NCBI GenBank assembly: GCA_964023205.1 | Contig: OZ026833.1 | Coordinates: forward strand, 6,040,138-6,104,137 | Length of the DNA: 64,000 nucleotides | DNA from: Lutraria lutraria | Taxonomy: Eukaryota > Mollusca > Bivalvia > Venerida > Mactridae | Reading direction: 5' to 3' | Notes under the pieces: model-generated | Told to the model about the DNA's origin: nothing | What the model saw: the letters and a program-made list of their open reading frames with translations, nothing else | The model's database searches: none | Shown here: positions 44,849 to 57,166 of the stretch, piece after piece | Numbering within the stretch: the stretch's first letter is position 1 | Layout of the letters: every line of letters starts with the position of its first letter | Program-made: the position numbers and the translations under genes

Positions 44849-45545
44849 TGTTCTGTTCTGTTCTGTTCTGTTCTTCTTTCTGTACTGTACTGTACTGTAC
44901 TGTACTGTACTGTACTGTACTGTACTGTACTGTACTGTACTGTACTGTTCTGTTCTGTTCTGTTCTGTTCTGTTCTGTACTGTACTGTACTGTACTGTTT
45001 TAATCTGTTCTGTACTGTTCTGTTCTGTTCTGTTCTGTTCTGTACTGTACTGTACTGTACTGTACTGTACTGTACTGTACTGTACTGTACTGTACTGTAC
45101 TGTACTGTACTGTTTTAATCTGTTCTGTACTGTTCTGTTCTGTTCTGTTCTGTTCTGTACTGTACTGTACTGTACTGTACTGTACTGTACTGTACTGTAC
45201 TGTACTGTACTGTACTGTTTTAATCTGTTCTGTACTGTACTGTACTGTACTGTACTGTACTGTACTGTACTGTACTGTACTGTACTGTACTGTACTGTAC
45301 TGTACTGTACTGTACTGTACTGTACTGTACTGTACTGTACTGTACTGTACTGTACTGTACTGTTCTGTTCTGTTCTGTTCTGTTCTGTTCTCTACTGTTC
45401 TCTACTGTACTGTACTGTTCTGTTCTGTTCTGGTCTGTTCTGTTCTGTTCTGTTCTGTTCTGTTCTGTTCTGTTCTGTACTGTACTGTACTGTACTGTAC
45501 TGTACTGTACTGTACTGAACTGTACTGTTCTGTTCTGTTCTGTTG
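44849..45545. repeat. Pentanucleotide array (CTGTA/CTGTT), about 700 bp
   Basis: Alternating blocks of TGTAC and TGTTC repeats. A TTTTAATCTGTTCTGTACTG interruption recurs at 44998, 45113 and 45218, giving a higher-order period of about 105-115 bp over part of the array. No phase of either pentamer makes a stop, so long frames (226 codons on +, over 100 on -) are artefacts. Confidence 0.97.
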
Positions 45546-46577
45546 TCCTCAATGCTCAGGCATAAAACTCTTCTGATTTCCCAACCATCCCTATTTTTTT
45601 GCCGACTATGGAGTTTTTGGTGTCTTGGTATAATGCTTTTCTTATTGATTTTTTTTTATATACACGTGTCTCTCTTCACTAAAAAATCTTCTAATGAACT
45701 TTTTAAGATGAATTCGGAAACCAGGTACATGTACTTATTGTTTGGCCTAAATGTCATATGTGTTACAATCGACGTGATTAAAGTTTTCGTCAAAGTAGTG
45801 CGATATTTCGGGGGCGAGTCATTTCTGTGCTGTCAAGAAGAAAGTGGATAAACTAATTCACTATTCATCAACACTAATACCGACAGATAGGAACTTTAAA
45901 CTTATCTATAGTGAAAGCTTGTACTTTTAATTACACCTAACAGTTATATATTTGAACAGGCGTTAGCCTGTTTTATTTATTGATACTTGGCGATTACATG
46001 AAAGGTTTAGCTGATAATATTTGTTTGTATTTATCTGTACGTTTTCATACATGTAGATTCGAAATCTTTATGCAAAGTTTTCAATTATTTGACACGTATT
46101 CGCGAATAAAATAATATCGATATTCTGAATCGAATATGTAAAATCACATATTTTCGCGATGTTTAAATTTGGCGTAAGAATAAAATCTTAAAAAGAAAAT
46201 TTTGTTTTCCCCTAATTTGCAACCGACTGAAATGTAGAAGTTGACGTATTCAAAATTATATTTTCGATATGTTAAGTAAATACTGTCATATCGCGAAAAT
46301 ATATGACGCTATAATTTGGATATATTACTTTTAAGTGCTGCATGTTGTTGAAACTTCGAATGATTGATCCTAAAAAGCCATTAATATGATCAGAATAAAC
46401 AAATTGTTATCTTAAGGAAATGATTGGAAGTCATAAAATAATAATTATCTAATATGAAAGCACTAGAAAGATATATCATAGAGAGAAAAGCAAACACAAT
46501 TAACGTTGCGTGAATGTTTGTGTTTGCTTAGGATGTAGAGATAACAAGGTGTAGTTCAGGGAACTAAGAAACAAATA
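45546..46577. other. AT-rich stretch beside the array
   Basis: The frame 45543-45851 begins in the array and then encodes hydrophobic stretches with no recognised family; I do not accept it as a gene. At 46145-46310 a CATATTTTCGCGAT / ATCGCGAAAATATATG pair forms a loose inverted repeat. Confidence 0.4.
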
Positions 46578-46752
46578 CAGTACAACCTCTGTAGAGCAAC
46601 ATCCTGTGGGAGCTGCAAATATTGACCGTTGTTTAGAGGTTGTTGCTCTACAGAGGTTAAATCTATAGTAAACATCATCTTAGGGAAATTTTGAAGATGT
46701 TGTTATAGAGAGGCTGTTGCTCTACAGAGGGTCGCTCTGGAGAGGTTGTACT
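46578..46752. mobile_element. CAGTGCAACC MITE (copy B)
   Basis: Starts CAGTACAACCTCTGTAGAGC and ends GAGAGGTTGTACTG, with TA on both sides. Internal GTTGTTGCTCTACAGAGG in both orientations. Confidence 0.85.
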
Positions 46753-46949
46753 GTACAGTAAAACACGGTTAGAGCAAAATATTCATCATAATGAATCGAA
46801 GTCATGATTCGGCTCACAAGGATTTCACTGTAACGGTGCTCTACTGTAAACGCATCCACTTGCACACCTTTTTAACCTTTCCACACGCTTTCAAGAGCCA
46901 AAGGGTCCCGACGTACCAACCCCTTTTTATGAGCATGTAATCAAAACAT

Positions 46950-47155
46950 ATTGTGGTTAGTGTGGTGGACTTGTAGCCCGTGGTTTCGAGTTCGAATCTC
47001 GGTCCCAACAGGACATGCTCTTCTATGAAAACTGGACAGAAAATGTCGATTTTGCCGGCTCCTTGATACTGGTTAGAATATAATCCAGGGAAACTGGTAA
47101 GGTAAACCGGCTACCGAGTGTCACTAAAAAACAGTCGAAAAACGGCGTTAAATCC
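46950..47155 (+). mobile_element. SINE family A copy
   Basis: Head GTGGTTAGTGTGGTGGACTT with B box GAGTTCGAATCTC. Body CTATGAAAACTGGACAGAAA, ATGTCGATTTTGCCGG, CTGGTTAGAATATAATCCAG, GGAAACTGGTAAGGTAAACC and the GGCGTTAAATCC end. Confidence 0.8.
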
Positions 47156-48932
47156 ACGGAGCACGGATATAAATAACGGCTTCGCATAGAAAGAGACAAA
47201 CTTATTAATCAGAATGCTCTGAATAAACTGGTAATAGGAAACAATAGTCTGGAAAATATTAAAAATGCATTCATTGCCTAGACAGACATTTCCATATTTG
47301 GTTACTACTGGTCATAAAATTTGAACATTATGTTTTATTGTTGTTGTAAGGTTGACTAGTGAAGTTAAAAGAAGAACGTTTCTTTAATGTTTGATTGAAA
47401 GGTGGCTGTAGCTTTATCGGAACATCAAAGCTTTATTCATAAATGTTTTTTCTCTCCTTTATATAGCTAAACTATTTGTGTCTTCTATGAAGAGTTTATT
47501 CTAGATCTAATATACTTAGAACTTGGAAATCCTTGATCGGTATAAAATAATTATGGCGTTACTTATTGTCTAAGGTGAAAGTGGCGTCTAGAAAACTATT
47601 AAATGATGAGTTAATTTTTGTGATGAGTAGTGGCTAAAAAATTCAATCAATTCACTATTACGCTTGTTTGATCGGACGCTATTTTTTCAAGCTATGATAG
47701 AAATTTCTTAAAGAGAATCGAATTGTCTCTTGGTGGTTAAACTTACGTAGTGAAGGATTAGGTTCAAATTGCGCAAACCGTGGTAGAATAAGTTAATAAG
47801 ATAGCTCCAAAACGTAGAAGTTTTATCAATTAATTGATTTCTCTAACACCATGATACAAGGTAATGCATTCATTTAAACCCCATAAGCTGCGCTAGATAT
47901 TAAATTTGCGATCCGGGTAAATATCGTGTTTTAATTTCGATGCATGAGACTGTATGCTTATGAAAGCATTTTCATCGATCAATATATAGACTGAAATAGA
48001 TCTATAGTCGTCACTCATTACATGGGAGCTTGTCTTGGAAGGGTATAAAACTCAATGAGTCCGAACTATCAAATAATCTATTTTCGCTATTTCTTTGATG
48101 GTGAATCATTGTGATCGAAAATTCACGCCAGAGAGGATGTACTTGGGATATGATTATATTTCTAACGATGATCTTAATTTTACGATAGTCAACCGAGGTC
48201 GGATTTTATGAGTATTGCTATTAACGCTTGTGAACAAATTCTTGCGAGGTTGCTTGAAAGTTTGTGTATCTAAGAAAGTATTGAAAACTTTTGAATAATT
48301 ATTCGTTCCAGTTTTAGAAAATAGAACTACATGTAAATTTACAATAGTTTGAGCGATGCTAAAGTGTTACAATCGAAGTTAGTTCAGGATTAACCTCGAA
48401 CCAATATGACAATTTTATATTGCATTCATATTACATTTGTGAAAAGTTTTGATAATTGATACTCCGTAATTTCCGGAATTGGATTTGAAACGTAAATATT
48501 CTGATCAACAGGAAAATTAAGCCCGTTGAATGGATTCTATGGCTGTAGAAGAAATTAAGCTAAAAAACATTTGGCTTCAATTAGTAATCGTTTCCTGAAT
48601 TTTAGTATATTACACTACCGGAACTATTTACACATGTACGTCATAAAATGTGGTCACGTGATTAAAAATTTCGTCATTAAATTTTATATACGGTAGCAAA
48701 AATACAGACTGAATAATTAATTCCATTTGGGAATATCAATTTGATTTTTTATCAAATGATGATGACATAGAACAGACTATTGGATTATCAAAAAGCAAAA
48801 CCTCAGCAGTTTGATTAATGGTTTGGTGTAAAATTTATGCCATCCGGAATATAAACGTAACTTTAGAGTCATCTAACAGAATGTGTTTATAATCGTTTCT
48901 ATTAATTTAATAATTTGACGGACGTTGTAACC
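47156..48932. other. Region upstream of the split gene
   Basis: No exon or repeat family is recognised. The promoter of the 48933 gene should lie here if the first exon is correctly placed; I see no clear core promoter. Confidence 0.4.
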
Positions 48933-48986
48933 ATGGATGCAAAAACCTACGCCGGGCAATACGCTCACAGGAAACGGATAGAGAAG
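48933..48986 (+). CDS. Probable first coding exon of an unknown coiled-coil protein
   Basis: Eighteen codons from an ATG in good context (AACCATGG) to AAG, then the donor GTATTT. The peptide begins MDAKTYAGQYAHRK and is basic. The exon ends in phase 0 and can join the acceptor at 61142 without shifting frame, giving ..RIEK-RMDATHK... The join is inference: the exon is short and the intron would be 12.2 kb. The combined N-terminus over four exons is 149 codons plus two bases, rich in Lys, Arg, Leu and Gln. I do not recognise the family. Confidence 0.45.
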
Positions 48987-49259
48987 GTATTTAAGTAATC
49001 ATATTTGTAGTTAAGTAAGAAGAAAAAAACGTAGACTGAATAAATCCTCTTCATCCTTAAAAGAATATTGATAAGCGGTTACGCGCCCCGAAACTTTTAA
49101 CCGTGAGTTTGTAGGTAGAACTTTTAGTTAACATATATGCTTGTATTGAAACGAAAAGCTAAAATAAAAATTTAAAAAAAAAACACGAAAAAAATATTTG
49201 GTCAAAATTCTTAAAAATTTGGGCTTTGAAAAAGACGGTCGCGAGGAACCTGAGTAAAA
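48987..49259. other. Start of large intron, no feature
   Basis: AT-rich with an A run near 49170; nothing defined. Confidence 0.4.
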
Positions 49260-49525
49260 CCTCTGACCTCCCGTAATTTGGCAGTACAGCTTCCTCACAA
49301 ATGGAATTCGAATTAGTAGCGGTGAGTGGCTGGGCATTAAACAAGTCAAAGATCATAACTACTGAACCACGGAGATCCCATTCCAATGTAGAAGCTTTGC
49401 TATGCGTCAATATGGTAAAGTAAATTGGGAGTGAGATAAACCTGGTCCTCACCAGGGATTGAACCTAGGACCCTTAGCACTGTAGGCGGACATCCAACCA
49501 CGTCGCTAAAGAGTTAACTCAACAG
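49260..49525 (-). mobile_element. tRNA-headed SINE-like element on minus strand
   Basis: On the minus strand, GTGGTTGGATGTCCGCCTAC and the B box GGTTCAATCCCTGGTG make a tRNA-like head at 49500-49440. It is followed by a body with CACTCCCAATTTACTTTACC and CTACATTGGAATGGGATCTC. No clear relation to family A or B in the body. Confidence 0.6.
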
Positions 49526-49663
49526 CAAGGCTGGTGAAAGTGACCTTTGAAATACTTAAGGCAGTTAACTTAATGCTATACATGCGATTATTTTTTATTG
49601 TTGTACAAAGGTGGTCCAGCTGGTGTTAGTAGATAAGAGTAGATACCTGGGTCTCCTGTATCT

Positions 49664-49670
49664 CCCCCCC

Positions 49671-49712
<42 letters not shown>
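49664..49712. repeat. Poly-C run followed by (CT)n
   Basis: Eighteen C, then about 16 CT units. The lengths are likely unreliable. Confidence 0.95.
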
Positions 49713-49714
<2 letters not shown>

Positions 49715-50052
49715 GACGGCCCTGAAATGACTACATCTTTTGAATGGACCACTTATCAACAGATTAACATAACATAATTATAAACTAAGTTGTAACTGTA
49801 AAATGTGTGAGTATATACATGAACGAGTAGTTCTACCAGCGAATTCATAACAAGTATATATTGATCATTATTTTGTTACAAACATCCCTTGATGAAATAT
49901 GCAGTCATGCGACACCAGTACTTAAATATTTAAAACGTCATTATCGATGTCAACAACAGTTACTCTTGTTCTGTAGTTTTCTTTTCTGTGTAAAATTCTA
50001 AAATTGCATTTTTCTATAACGTTGGCAAGTTAGTTCCAGTCATTTCTATTCA

Positions 50053-50339
50053 AGGGGGCTTGGGACCTGTAAAAAGGGAGTGGGACCTATTTAAGGGGTG
50101 GGAACCTGTTAAAGGGTTTGGGACCTGTTTAAGGGATTGGGCCCTGTTCAAGGAGTTTGGGCCTGTTGAAGAGGGGACTAGAGACCGGTTTTAAGGGATT
50201 TGGGTCTGTTTAAAGGGGACTTGGGACCTGTTTAAGAGGTTGGGACCTGTTAAGTGGTTAGGACCTGTTTAAGGGGACGGGATCCGTTTACGGGTGCCTA
50301 GGACCGGTTGAAGGGAGTAGGGTCCGTTTAATAAGGGGT
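50053..50339. repeat. G-rich minisatellite, unit about 20 bp
   Basis: About 13 diverged units on a GGGACCTGTTTAAGGGGTT pattern, 17-24 bp each, including GGGCCCTG, GGACCGG and GGATCCG variants. One strand has many GGG/GGGG runs at short spacing. It lies in the inferred first intron of the split gene. Confidence 0.85.
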
Positions 50340-51819
50340 CAGTTAACCCCTGGTAAAGTCGATTCACCCTATTGCACTACTGAAAATACTGTAGTGAATT
50401 GTGAAACAAGCTCGGGTCGCCATCATTAAACTTCTATCAGAAATTAACGCGGTGATAGTTTACATTAGAACGAAAGATTGAGTTTCGTCAAAATTTAATC
50501 AGTATTTACGTAATAACGTATTTTTCTATTAAACCCCATACTTAATAAGATATGGGCAATACTGATTACAAATTTACGATGTTAGAATTTATAAAATAGT
50601 TTCTACCACGCGCGCGAGCTACATATTAAAATTTCATCAGGTTTGAATCAAATACGAAATCGTAAAATTTAAGGTTATCATAAAATGATACCGGGTTAAT
50701 CATGAATATTGAAACATTATGCGGGATAAACATGTGATTTGATTTGAATTTTAACAGTGCCAAAAATAATGTGATCGATTTTTCAAAACATGGTCTTGTC
50801 AAGTAACATGTGTTAAAATTAGATAAATGTTGATAAATTGTTTTACCTTACTTAATCATAATCCAATAAAGGATTTTACCCAGCTAATAAAATATATTAA
50901 ATAATATTGGATCATATTTGATGGCATCAACATGGCTATAGATTTATTAAAATGTGGATATCACGACGTAAGGAAGAATGCTTCTTGAAGTTTTTTAGTG
51001 TCATTTTTAGTAAATATAGGGGCAGTAATACCCTTAACCCATCGGCTACTTTATCAAAATCCCCAAATAAAATTTTGTCAATAATACTGAAAGTAAATGT
51101 GATATTATATATGAAATTTAATATTTACCCGCTGTGGCGTTTAACCACGAGCATTTCGAGACTTTTTATCTTTAATGGTCGCACTCTCGGTTACAACCTC
51201 CGATCTGTCTTTAGCTCGTTGGGCAACAGTTTGACTGAGATTTGAGATATGTATACAGGCGTCGAAGATATTACTTTTTGGTTTATAAGATGATTTGTCA
51301 AATTAATGACATAAAAGAAAAATGTAAAATTACGAAAACATCTATGAAGTACTTAAAAAGGAGATTTTTTTGAAAGTTGGAAATTTAATTACTGCACTTC
51401 AACTGAAATGAAAATCATATCATCATTGCACTGAAATTTAAGTGACTGCACCCAAAAGACCCTACAATGTACTCCAATAGCAGACGACAACGATGACTGA
51501 AACTGGAATGTTTATACCCAACCGGTTAATAGTCAAGACGTCAATATTGAATATCAATTTTGTACCGTAAAGAAAAAATGCCGGACCATACGAGTTTTAT
51601 CATTCCTAATAAGTGTTCTGTGACGTCATAGATTTTTTCTTAGTTCGTTCAAATACAATTTGATAGACGGCTCACTATGACATGTTAGAATCCAATTCTA
51701 CGAGATAAAGATTATGATAGACATCACACTTAGATATCTTTATCAAGTGTCCTTATTATATACTTGTTATCTAGTGACGCCCTATAGCTTCGAGATGCGA
51801 CACACTGACGTCAATGCGC
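50340..51819. other. Intronic or intergenic stretch, no feature
   Basis: The 97-codon frame at 50952-51245 has no recognised domain. It contains GTTTAACCACGAGC and a CTCGTTGGGCAACAG stretch and may be chance. Confidence 0.4.
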
Positions 51820-52080
51820 AATCTCTATGCTCTGATTGGTCAAGTCTAATCTCTATGCTCTGATTGGTCAAGACTAATCTCTAAGGACTGATTGGTCAAG
51901 TCTAATTTCTAAGAACTGATTGGTCAAATCAAATCTCTATATTCTGTTTGGTAAAGTCTAGTCTCTAAGCTCTGATTGGTCAAGTCTAATTTCTAAGCAC
52001 TGATTGGTCAAATTATGATTAGTAAACACTTATATCTAAGCTCTGAACTATGATTAGTCAACTGCTCTGATTGTTCAAAT
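51820..52080. repeat. 28-bp tandem repeat bearing inverted CCAAT boxes
   Basis: About nine units on AATCTCTAAGCTCTGATTGGTCAAGTCT; the first two are exactly 28 bp apart. Six units hold an intact TGATTGGTCA; the others are mutated (TGTTTGGTAA, TGATTAGTAA, TGATTAGTCA, TGATTGTTCA). ATTGG is the reverse of CCAAT, the NF-Y core. Confidence 0.9.
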
Positions 52081-53183
52081 TTTCTGTGATAAATGGAAAA
52101 CAAAGCTTCGTTTGAAAGCACTTTCATTTCAATAATGAAGGATTCTGTTATGGTCTCTGACTTATAATCACAAGCCCCTCACTTCATGAGTTCGAATCTC
52201 GCAAGGGACAAACATTTGATGGCTTATAAACGGAAGGTCGCAGGTTCTATCCAGATGAAGGGTGTGGTCTTCCTCCTCTGTAAAATCTCGGATCTCGCAA
52301 AATGAGCGTGACTGTGCTACATTAGACCCTTTTAAAAATAGTATGTACGAGATATATGATTATATTGTACAGAACTGTTATTATAAGCCGTCAGGTGGAT
52401 GACTGCCTAAAGAGTCAAATTAACTCATGTCTGTATACACTGTCCTTATCTCTGTATCTTCCAGGCTTATCATTCGAAGTAATCATCCAGCCGATTGATT
52501 ACACCTGTAAAATAGTTATCAATACTTTATTAACTATTCATGAACTATTCGTGAAATATTCATGAAATATGCATGAAAATTTCAAGAAAAATCATTGATT
52601 TAATGAATTCCTTTCGAAGTGGAAATTTATCAACGTAATAAAAAGGCATTGATGATGTAATATATTGTACTTGATAACGTGTACAATCTATTCGAACCGA
52701 CCCAAGGTCGTCTGTTCCAAGCAGACGGTAGCGGCGATTGAAACCCTCAAAATCATATTAAAATCCCACGGTCAGAAAAATATTATTCTTCTAAGGTAAC
52801 TAGCTCCTGAGGGGGTCCGTCCCAGTCAACCTCCCGTGTCTCAAGAAGTATGTCCTATATTTGCCCCCCTGCACGGCCTCACCCGCGACACGAAGCATTA
52901 AAACAAGTCCCAACAATGGACTCGACGATACAATTATATAGTAAGAACAATGAATGTTGAAAGTTGTATGAATTCATACTTTGACCTTGTTCGTTGAAGC
53001 TCAATGTTCAATATTCCCATTGTTTTAATTATTTACATTGATAATGTACGGAGTTACCGCTTGTTTATTCAGATTTTAAAGCTATCGAGTTTCACAACGT
53101 TAATGCATTGACCAGGTTAATTGTGAGAGTCAGGTGTCAATAAGCCAAAGCTTTTAGTGATTTTGACCACATTGAACCGTTAA
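52081..53183. other. Stretch with SINE-like fragments
   Basis: At 52145-52330 there are tRNA-like pieces (GAGTTCGAATCTCGCAAGGG and GGTCGCAGGTTCTATCC). Four 11-bp repeats AACTATTCATG/AAATATTCATG lie at 52533-52576. No gene. Confidence 0.5.
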
Positions 53184-53540
53184 AGGGGCATACCCTACAA
53201 CTTACAAACATTCTGTGAAAGTGTAAAAATGTGTTAGATGCATATGTAAAACAATATATAATGGATGATTGCAATAAGAACTTTGGTCATAAAATGACTA
53301 GTTTAGGTACTAGCCGCAAAAATCATAGCTATGAATAATAAATCACTTCCACCCAAAAATTGTGCAACAAATTCCAAAGAGTTTCCGATCATTTATGGAA
53401 ACTAATATTTTTTGTGTTTTATTTTTAATTGGATGAATTTTTGGCTGAAACTTTCTTCGTCGGCTTTTTTCTTTACAAGCTTCTAATTTATCATCATTTT
53501 GCCTTGATTCTAGAAGCACCAAGTTGTAGGGTATGCCCCT
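53184..53540. mobile_element. 357-bp MITE flanked by TTAA (copy 2)
   Basis: AGGGGCATACCCTACAACTT at the left and its reverse complement at the right, between TTAA at 53180-53183 and 53541-53544. It matches the 1319 copy along its length with scattered substitutions and one or two indels. Confidence 0.88.
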
Positions 53541-53544
53541 TTAA

Positions 53545-55449
53545 CAGAAAGTAATGGTATTTGATTGACATGCTAGGTGAAGCATTAACCGGACAAAAGT
53601 TCATAAATTAAAAACAATAACAGGGTACTGGTAAAAGAAGCGTTGATATCATGAATGAGTTACGATATTCAAAATAAATTTGATAATGTGGCTACGCTTA
53701 ATTAGTTTTCCATTACGTCGGTGATAGATTTGTTAGCTGTAGTCCCGAACAAATAAAATACGACGTGAAGTCATTTCTAATAAAAAACATTGTTAAATTT
53801 GTCGGTTTCGAGTAAACGTTTGAATAGCGTTTCTATCGCTAAAATGATTCTTTTTCAGATCTTTTATAAACTATGGTGGGGTATTTTTGCCATGTGCGTA
53901 ATTTAGAGAGTACGACTGTTTCAAGAATTAAATCGCCATGATAATCAGCCCATAGTTACTTTTTACTTTTAGTACACGTGCAGTCAAATTTGTGTTTGCT
54001 TCCACCTTCGAAAAAAAGACCACCCTGCGAAGAAAAGCCATTCTTTAAAGAAACGCCATTGACTGATTAGAAAAAAATACCTGGATAAAGACCACCTGTC
54101 AATAAAGGCTACATTTTTTGTCTTTTTCAAGGGTTTCAAGATTTCAAGATTTATTCAGAACATCAATTATATAACAATACATAAAATTGTGAATTAGGTC
54201 AAAAATGACCCCTGATCACAATATCAATATAAAATGTTTGTACATAATCGTGTTGTTGTCAAGGTCAAATACAGACGTACATTTTTTTTATATGTATGAT
54301 TTAGGGTCTACTCAGGGTGACCTTAATATTTTAAAGATCTGCTGACAGTTTAACCTCGATTTTAAAGCCATTTTTTTAGATCAAATCAAATCAAAGTTTT
54401 AATAATAATTTATGTTCACTTATTTTCGGAAAAGGGATAAGTAAATAGAAAAATAAAATGTCGTTACAATGAGGTTGTATCAATGCTCAATCAAGTGATC
54501 CCAGAGTAAGGATTTTAAAAATATACCGCAACCGTGGCCGCGTGGCTGTTTAGGGTGTCCGCCTTCGGAGCGCGAGAACGAAGGAAAAAACGGACGCGGT
54601 CAGATGATGAGCCGCCAGCTAGTTAAGTTACGGTAACCTCAGGCCCATTTCAGCCAGGCGCCTGGCAAAAAGAGAAGATAATCGAAAGGTACTGTGTGCA
54701 CAAAGGTATAGGTGTATCAAAAGCAAACTTGGGTGTGACATTATGATAAAATTGTTTGCCTTTTCCTTATACGAAAACATCTTATTAAAGAGATATCTCA
54801 AAACGGGTTGCGTTATAATGGTTTATATACGTAATTAACTGTATTGAACTCAGATTTCGTTAACTTTGATGATATTGATCGTTTTGGAAAAACGTGAAGT
54901 GTTTCGTTTTTAGATTCATTCTCCTTTTACAATAGACAAACTTTCATTGCAACATATGTAATAGGGTATATTTCAGAACAATTCCTTTTTTACAGTGACA
55001 GAGCGAATTGTGTTATACGCCTTTGAAGCTATTATACGTATCTGGTTTAAATTATCCGTTCTAGTTCCTATGTTGAAAAAGAAATATCAAGTAGCTGTAA
55101 TTGGAGAGAAAATCGTCGAACTTTTAACCCAGAATTTTTGAAATCATAGCTACAACATTGAATATGTAATGTGTAGTGTTAACAAACTCATATAATGACA
55201 ACCAAAGTTCAAATTTTAACAATACATTCGATTTCATTCGTATACTTGTAATCAAACAGTCGACTGATTTAGGTCAAGGTTGCTGCAAAGATATGTGCTC
55301 AAGTTAAGTACATTTTTGTGTACTTTCATTTTCTTTTCAGACACATTTTTATACAATTCACTCATGATAAAGAAAGATATATAACTACACTACAATACAT
55401 TCAGTTAAAGTTTTATGGGTATTTAAATATATTCCTATAGATATTTTTG
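53545..55449. other. Stretch with decayed repeats
   Basis: At 53981-54130 a CAGTCA-family MITE lacks a clear right end (CAGTCAAATTTGTG start, AAAGACCACCTGTCAATAAA inside); a further small piece is near 54347. At 54535-54660, CCGTGGCCGCGTGGCTGTTT resembles a tRNA head and may be a SINE remnant. No gene. Confidence 0.5.
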
Positions 55450-55490
55450 GTAGTTCAGCTTTCCATAGCCGTCACTCACTCGGCGCGCAA
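55450..55490 (+). repeat. Fragment of the GGCGCGC dispersed family
   Basis: TAGTTCAGCTTTCCATAGCC then GTCACTCACTCGGCGCGC. Confidence 0.65.
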
Positions 55491-55727
55491 GCAGTGTTAG
55501 GGTTCGTTAGGTATTTTTGTGACACAAGAACGAAAGTCAAACCATCCAGTTCCCCTGAGTTGCAAGCAGTTTTAACTTGCTCCCCGACTCTCACACAAAC
55601 AATATACAACTTCCCGACGTAATAAGTAGCGAAAGAACCCGCTTTGTCTGCACGAGATAACCATGTGTGCCTAATATGTTCTATTGCACTCCAGAGACAC
55701 ACCCGTTGTTCGCTTATCTTAACGCTC

Positions 55728-55962
55728 GATCCTCCTCCGTAGTAGAGTGGTTAAGGTAGCTGACTTCAAATCACTGTAACCTCTTACTGATAAAGGATCG
55801 TAGGTTCGAGCCAAGCTGCCGACAATGTCTCCGTATGTAAGAGGATGGAAGTCTAGTACTGGTTCTTCCAAGGAAAGATGATTAGATGAACTGTCTGCCT
55901 CATAATTATGACTCTGACTATTGAAAAGGGGCGTAAAACTTGAAATAAACAAACACATAATA
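55728..55962 (+). mobile_element. SINE family B, full length with 9-bp TSD
   Basis: Head TAGTAGAGTGGTTAAGG, long variable arm, B box GGTTCGAGCC. Body GAGGATGGAAGTCTAGTACT, AACTGTCTGCCTCATAATTA and GAAAAGGGGCGTAAAACTTG. TTAACGCTC flanks it (55719-55727, 55963-55971). Confidence 0.9.
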
Positions 55963-56907
55963 TTAACGCTCATTCAAAGATAATTCTATTATTATAGATA
56001 TAGTACATTTAAAAAACTGATCTACCAGTAAAGGAAAACATCGGAACTTATCATAAAGAAATGTTTGTGCAACAAATTTCAAATTCGCAAAGGTATTTGA
56101 AATATTCATTTTTCTGCTGTGAATTATTGATTATGACAAAAATAAATTACTTTAATTTCAGATTACAAAGCATTCGAATATTTTTTTCTGATTATAAAAA
56201 ATGACAATTAGATTTTATGCTGCGAAAATGTTCGGGGTGGGCATGCATTTTGAATTTCTCATACCAACGTTTTTATACCATGTTTATTCTATCAAAGAGC
56301 CAAACTATGTTCTGAATAATTATATTGAAAAATAGTTCAATTTAAATAGCCTAACAATAATATTTTTATTTTGAATGAATTTTTTATAGATACAAATAAA
56401 TCAAATAGAAATACTAGAATCTATAAATAATTATGTCTTTAAAAATTAATGTAGAAATTATGTACATAAAAATTATCATTGAATATCACTGTCCCATTTA
56501 AATACCTTGTTTTCCTTTGATTCTATTTTAAGAATGTTCTTACAACACGTGAATAGTGAAATTATAATTGATAAACTATTTATTATGATTGCCTATAATA
56601 CGTCTTCATAATTAAATAATTGAATATGTAAATCATAATGTATGGAATCCCCTAAAATAGCGCTCTTAAGCAAATATTTATGTCATTGTGTTAGATGGTT
56701 CAATTATGGCACATTTCGATAAATAGTGTGGTCTTTGTGAAACCAGTATCCATTAACTTAGAGTTGTCATAAAGTGATATTTTAACAGTCAGTGCTGAAT
56801 TTACACTCACTTGGTACACGTGGAAGCATAATGGTTTAACACACCAATTCTGGTCTTAAATAGGTTTCAACATAATCGTATTACTAAAATGTAATTTCGA
56901 GGAATGG
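55963..56907. other. AT-rich stretch, no feature
   Basis: Very AT-rich; nothing recognised. Confidence 0.5.
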
Positions 56908-57166
56908 AGGAATCGGTTGTCTAGTGGTAACACGAAGGACCACTAACCGGAAGGTCGTGAGATTAAATATCGGCTTCGCCTTCCGATATACAGGAAAACC
57001 GGGCTTTACACCGGGCACGATAAAGAACCAGGAAGAAACTCTCCGAAATATGAGAAGGGATATAAATGACGGGTTCTCCTTATCTTATCTCCCCTCACTC
57101 TGGACAGGTGGCCCTGAAATTACCATTGATGTCAAATGGATCGCTAAACAATAATAAACGAAAGTA
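56908..57166 (+). mobile_element. tRNA-headed SINE (family C) with 11-bp TSD
   Basis: A-box-like TCGGTTGTCTAGTGGTAAC head. The body has AAAACCGGGCTTTACACCGG, AACTCTCCGAAATATGAGAA and CTCTGGACAGGTGGCCCTGA, ending in AATAATAAA. TCGAGGAATGG flanks it (56897-56907, 57167-57177). The B box is poorly preserved (GTCGTGAGATTAAATATCG). Confidence 0.8.

Noticed and set aside
44838..45552. 226-codon Cys/Tyr/Leu/Val-rich frame and its minus-strand partner
   Set aside because: Translation of a pentanucleotide array that has no stop in any phase.
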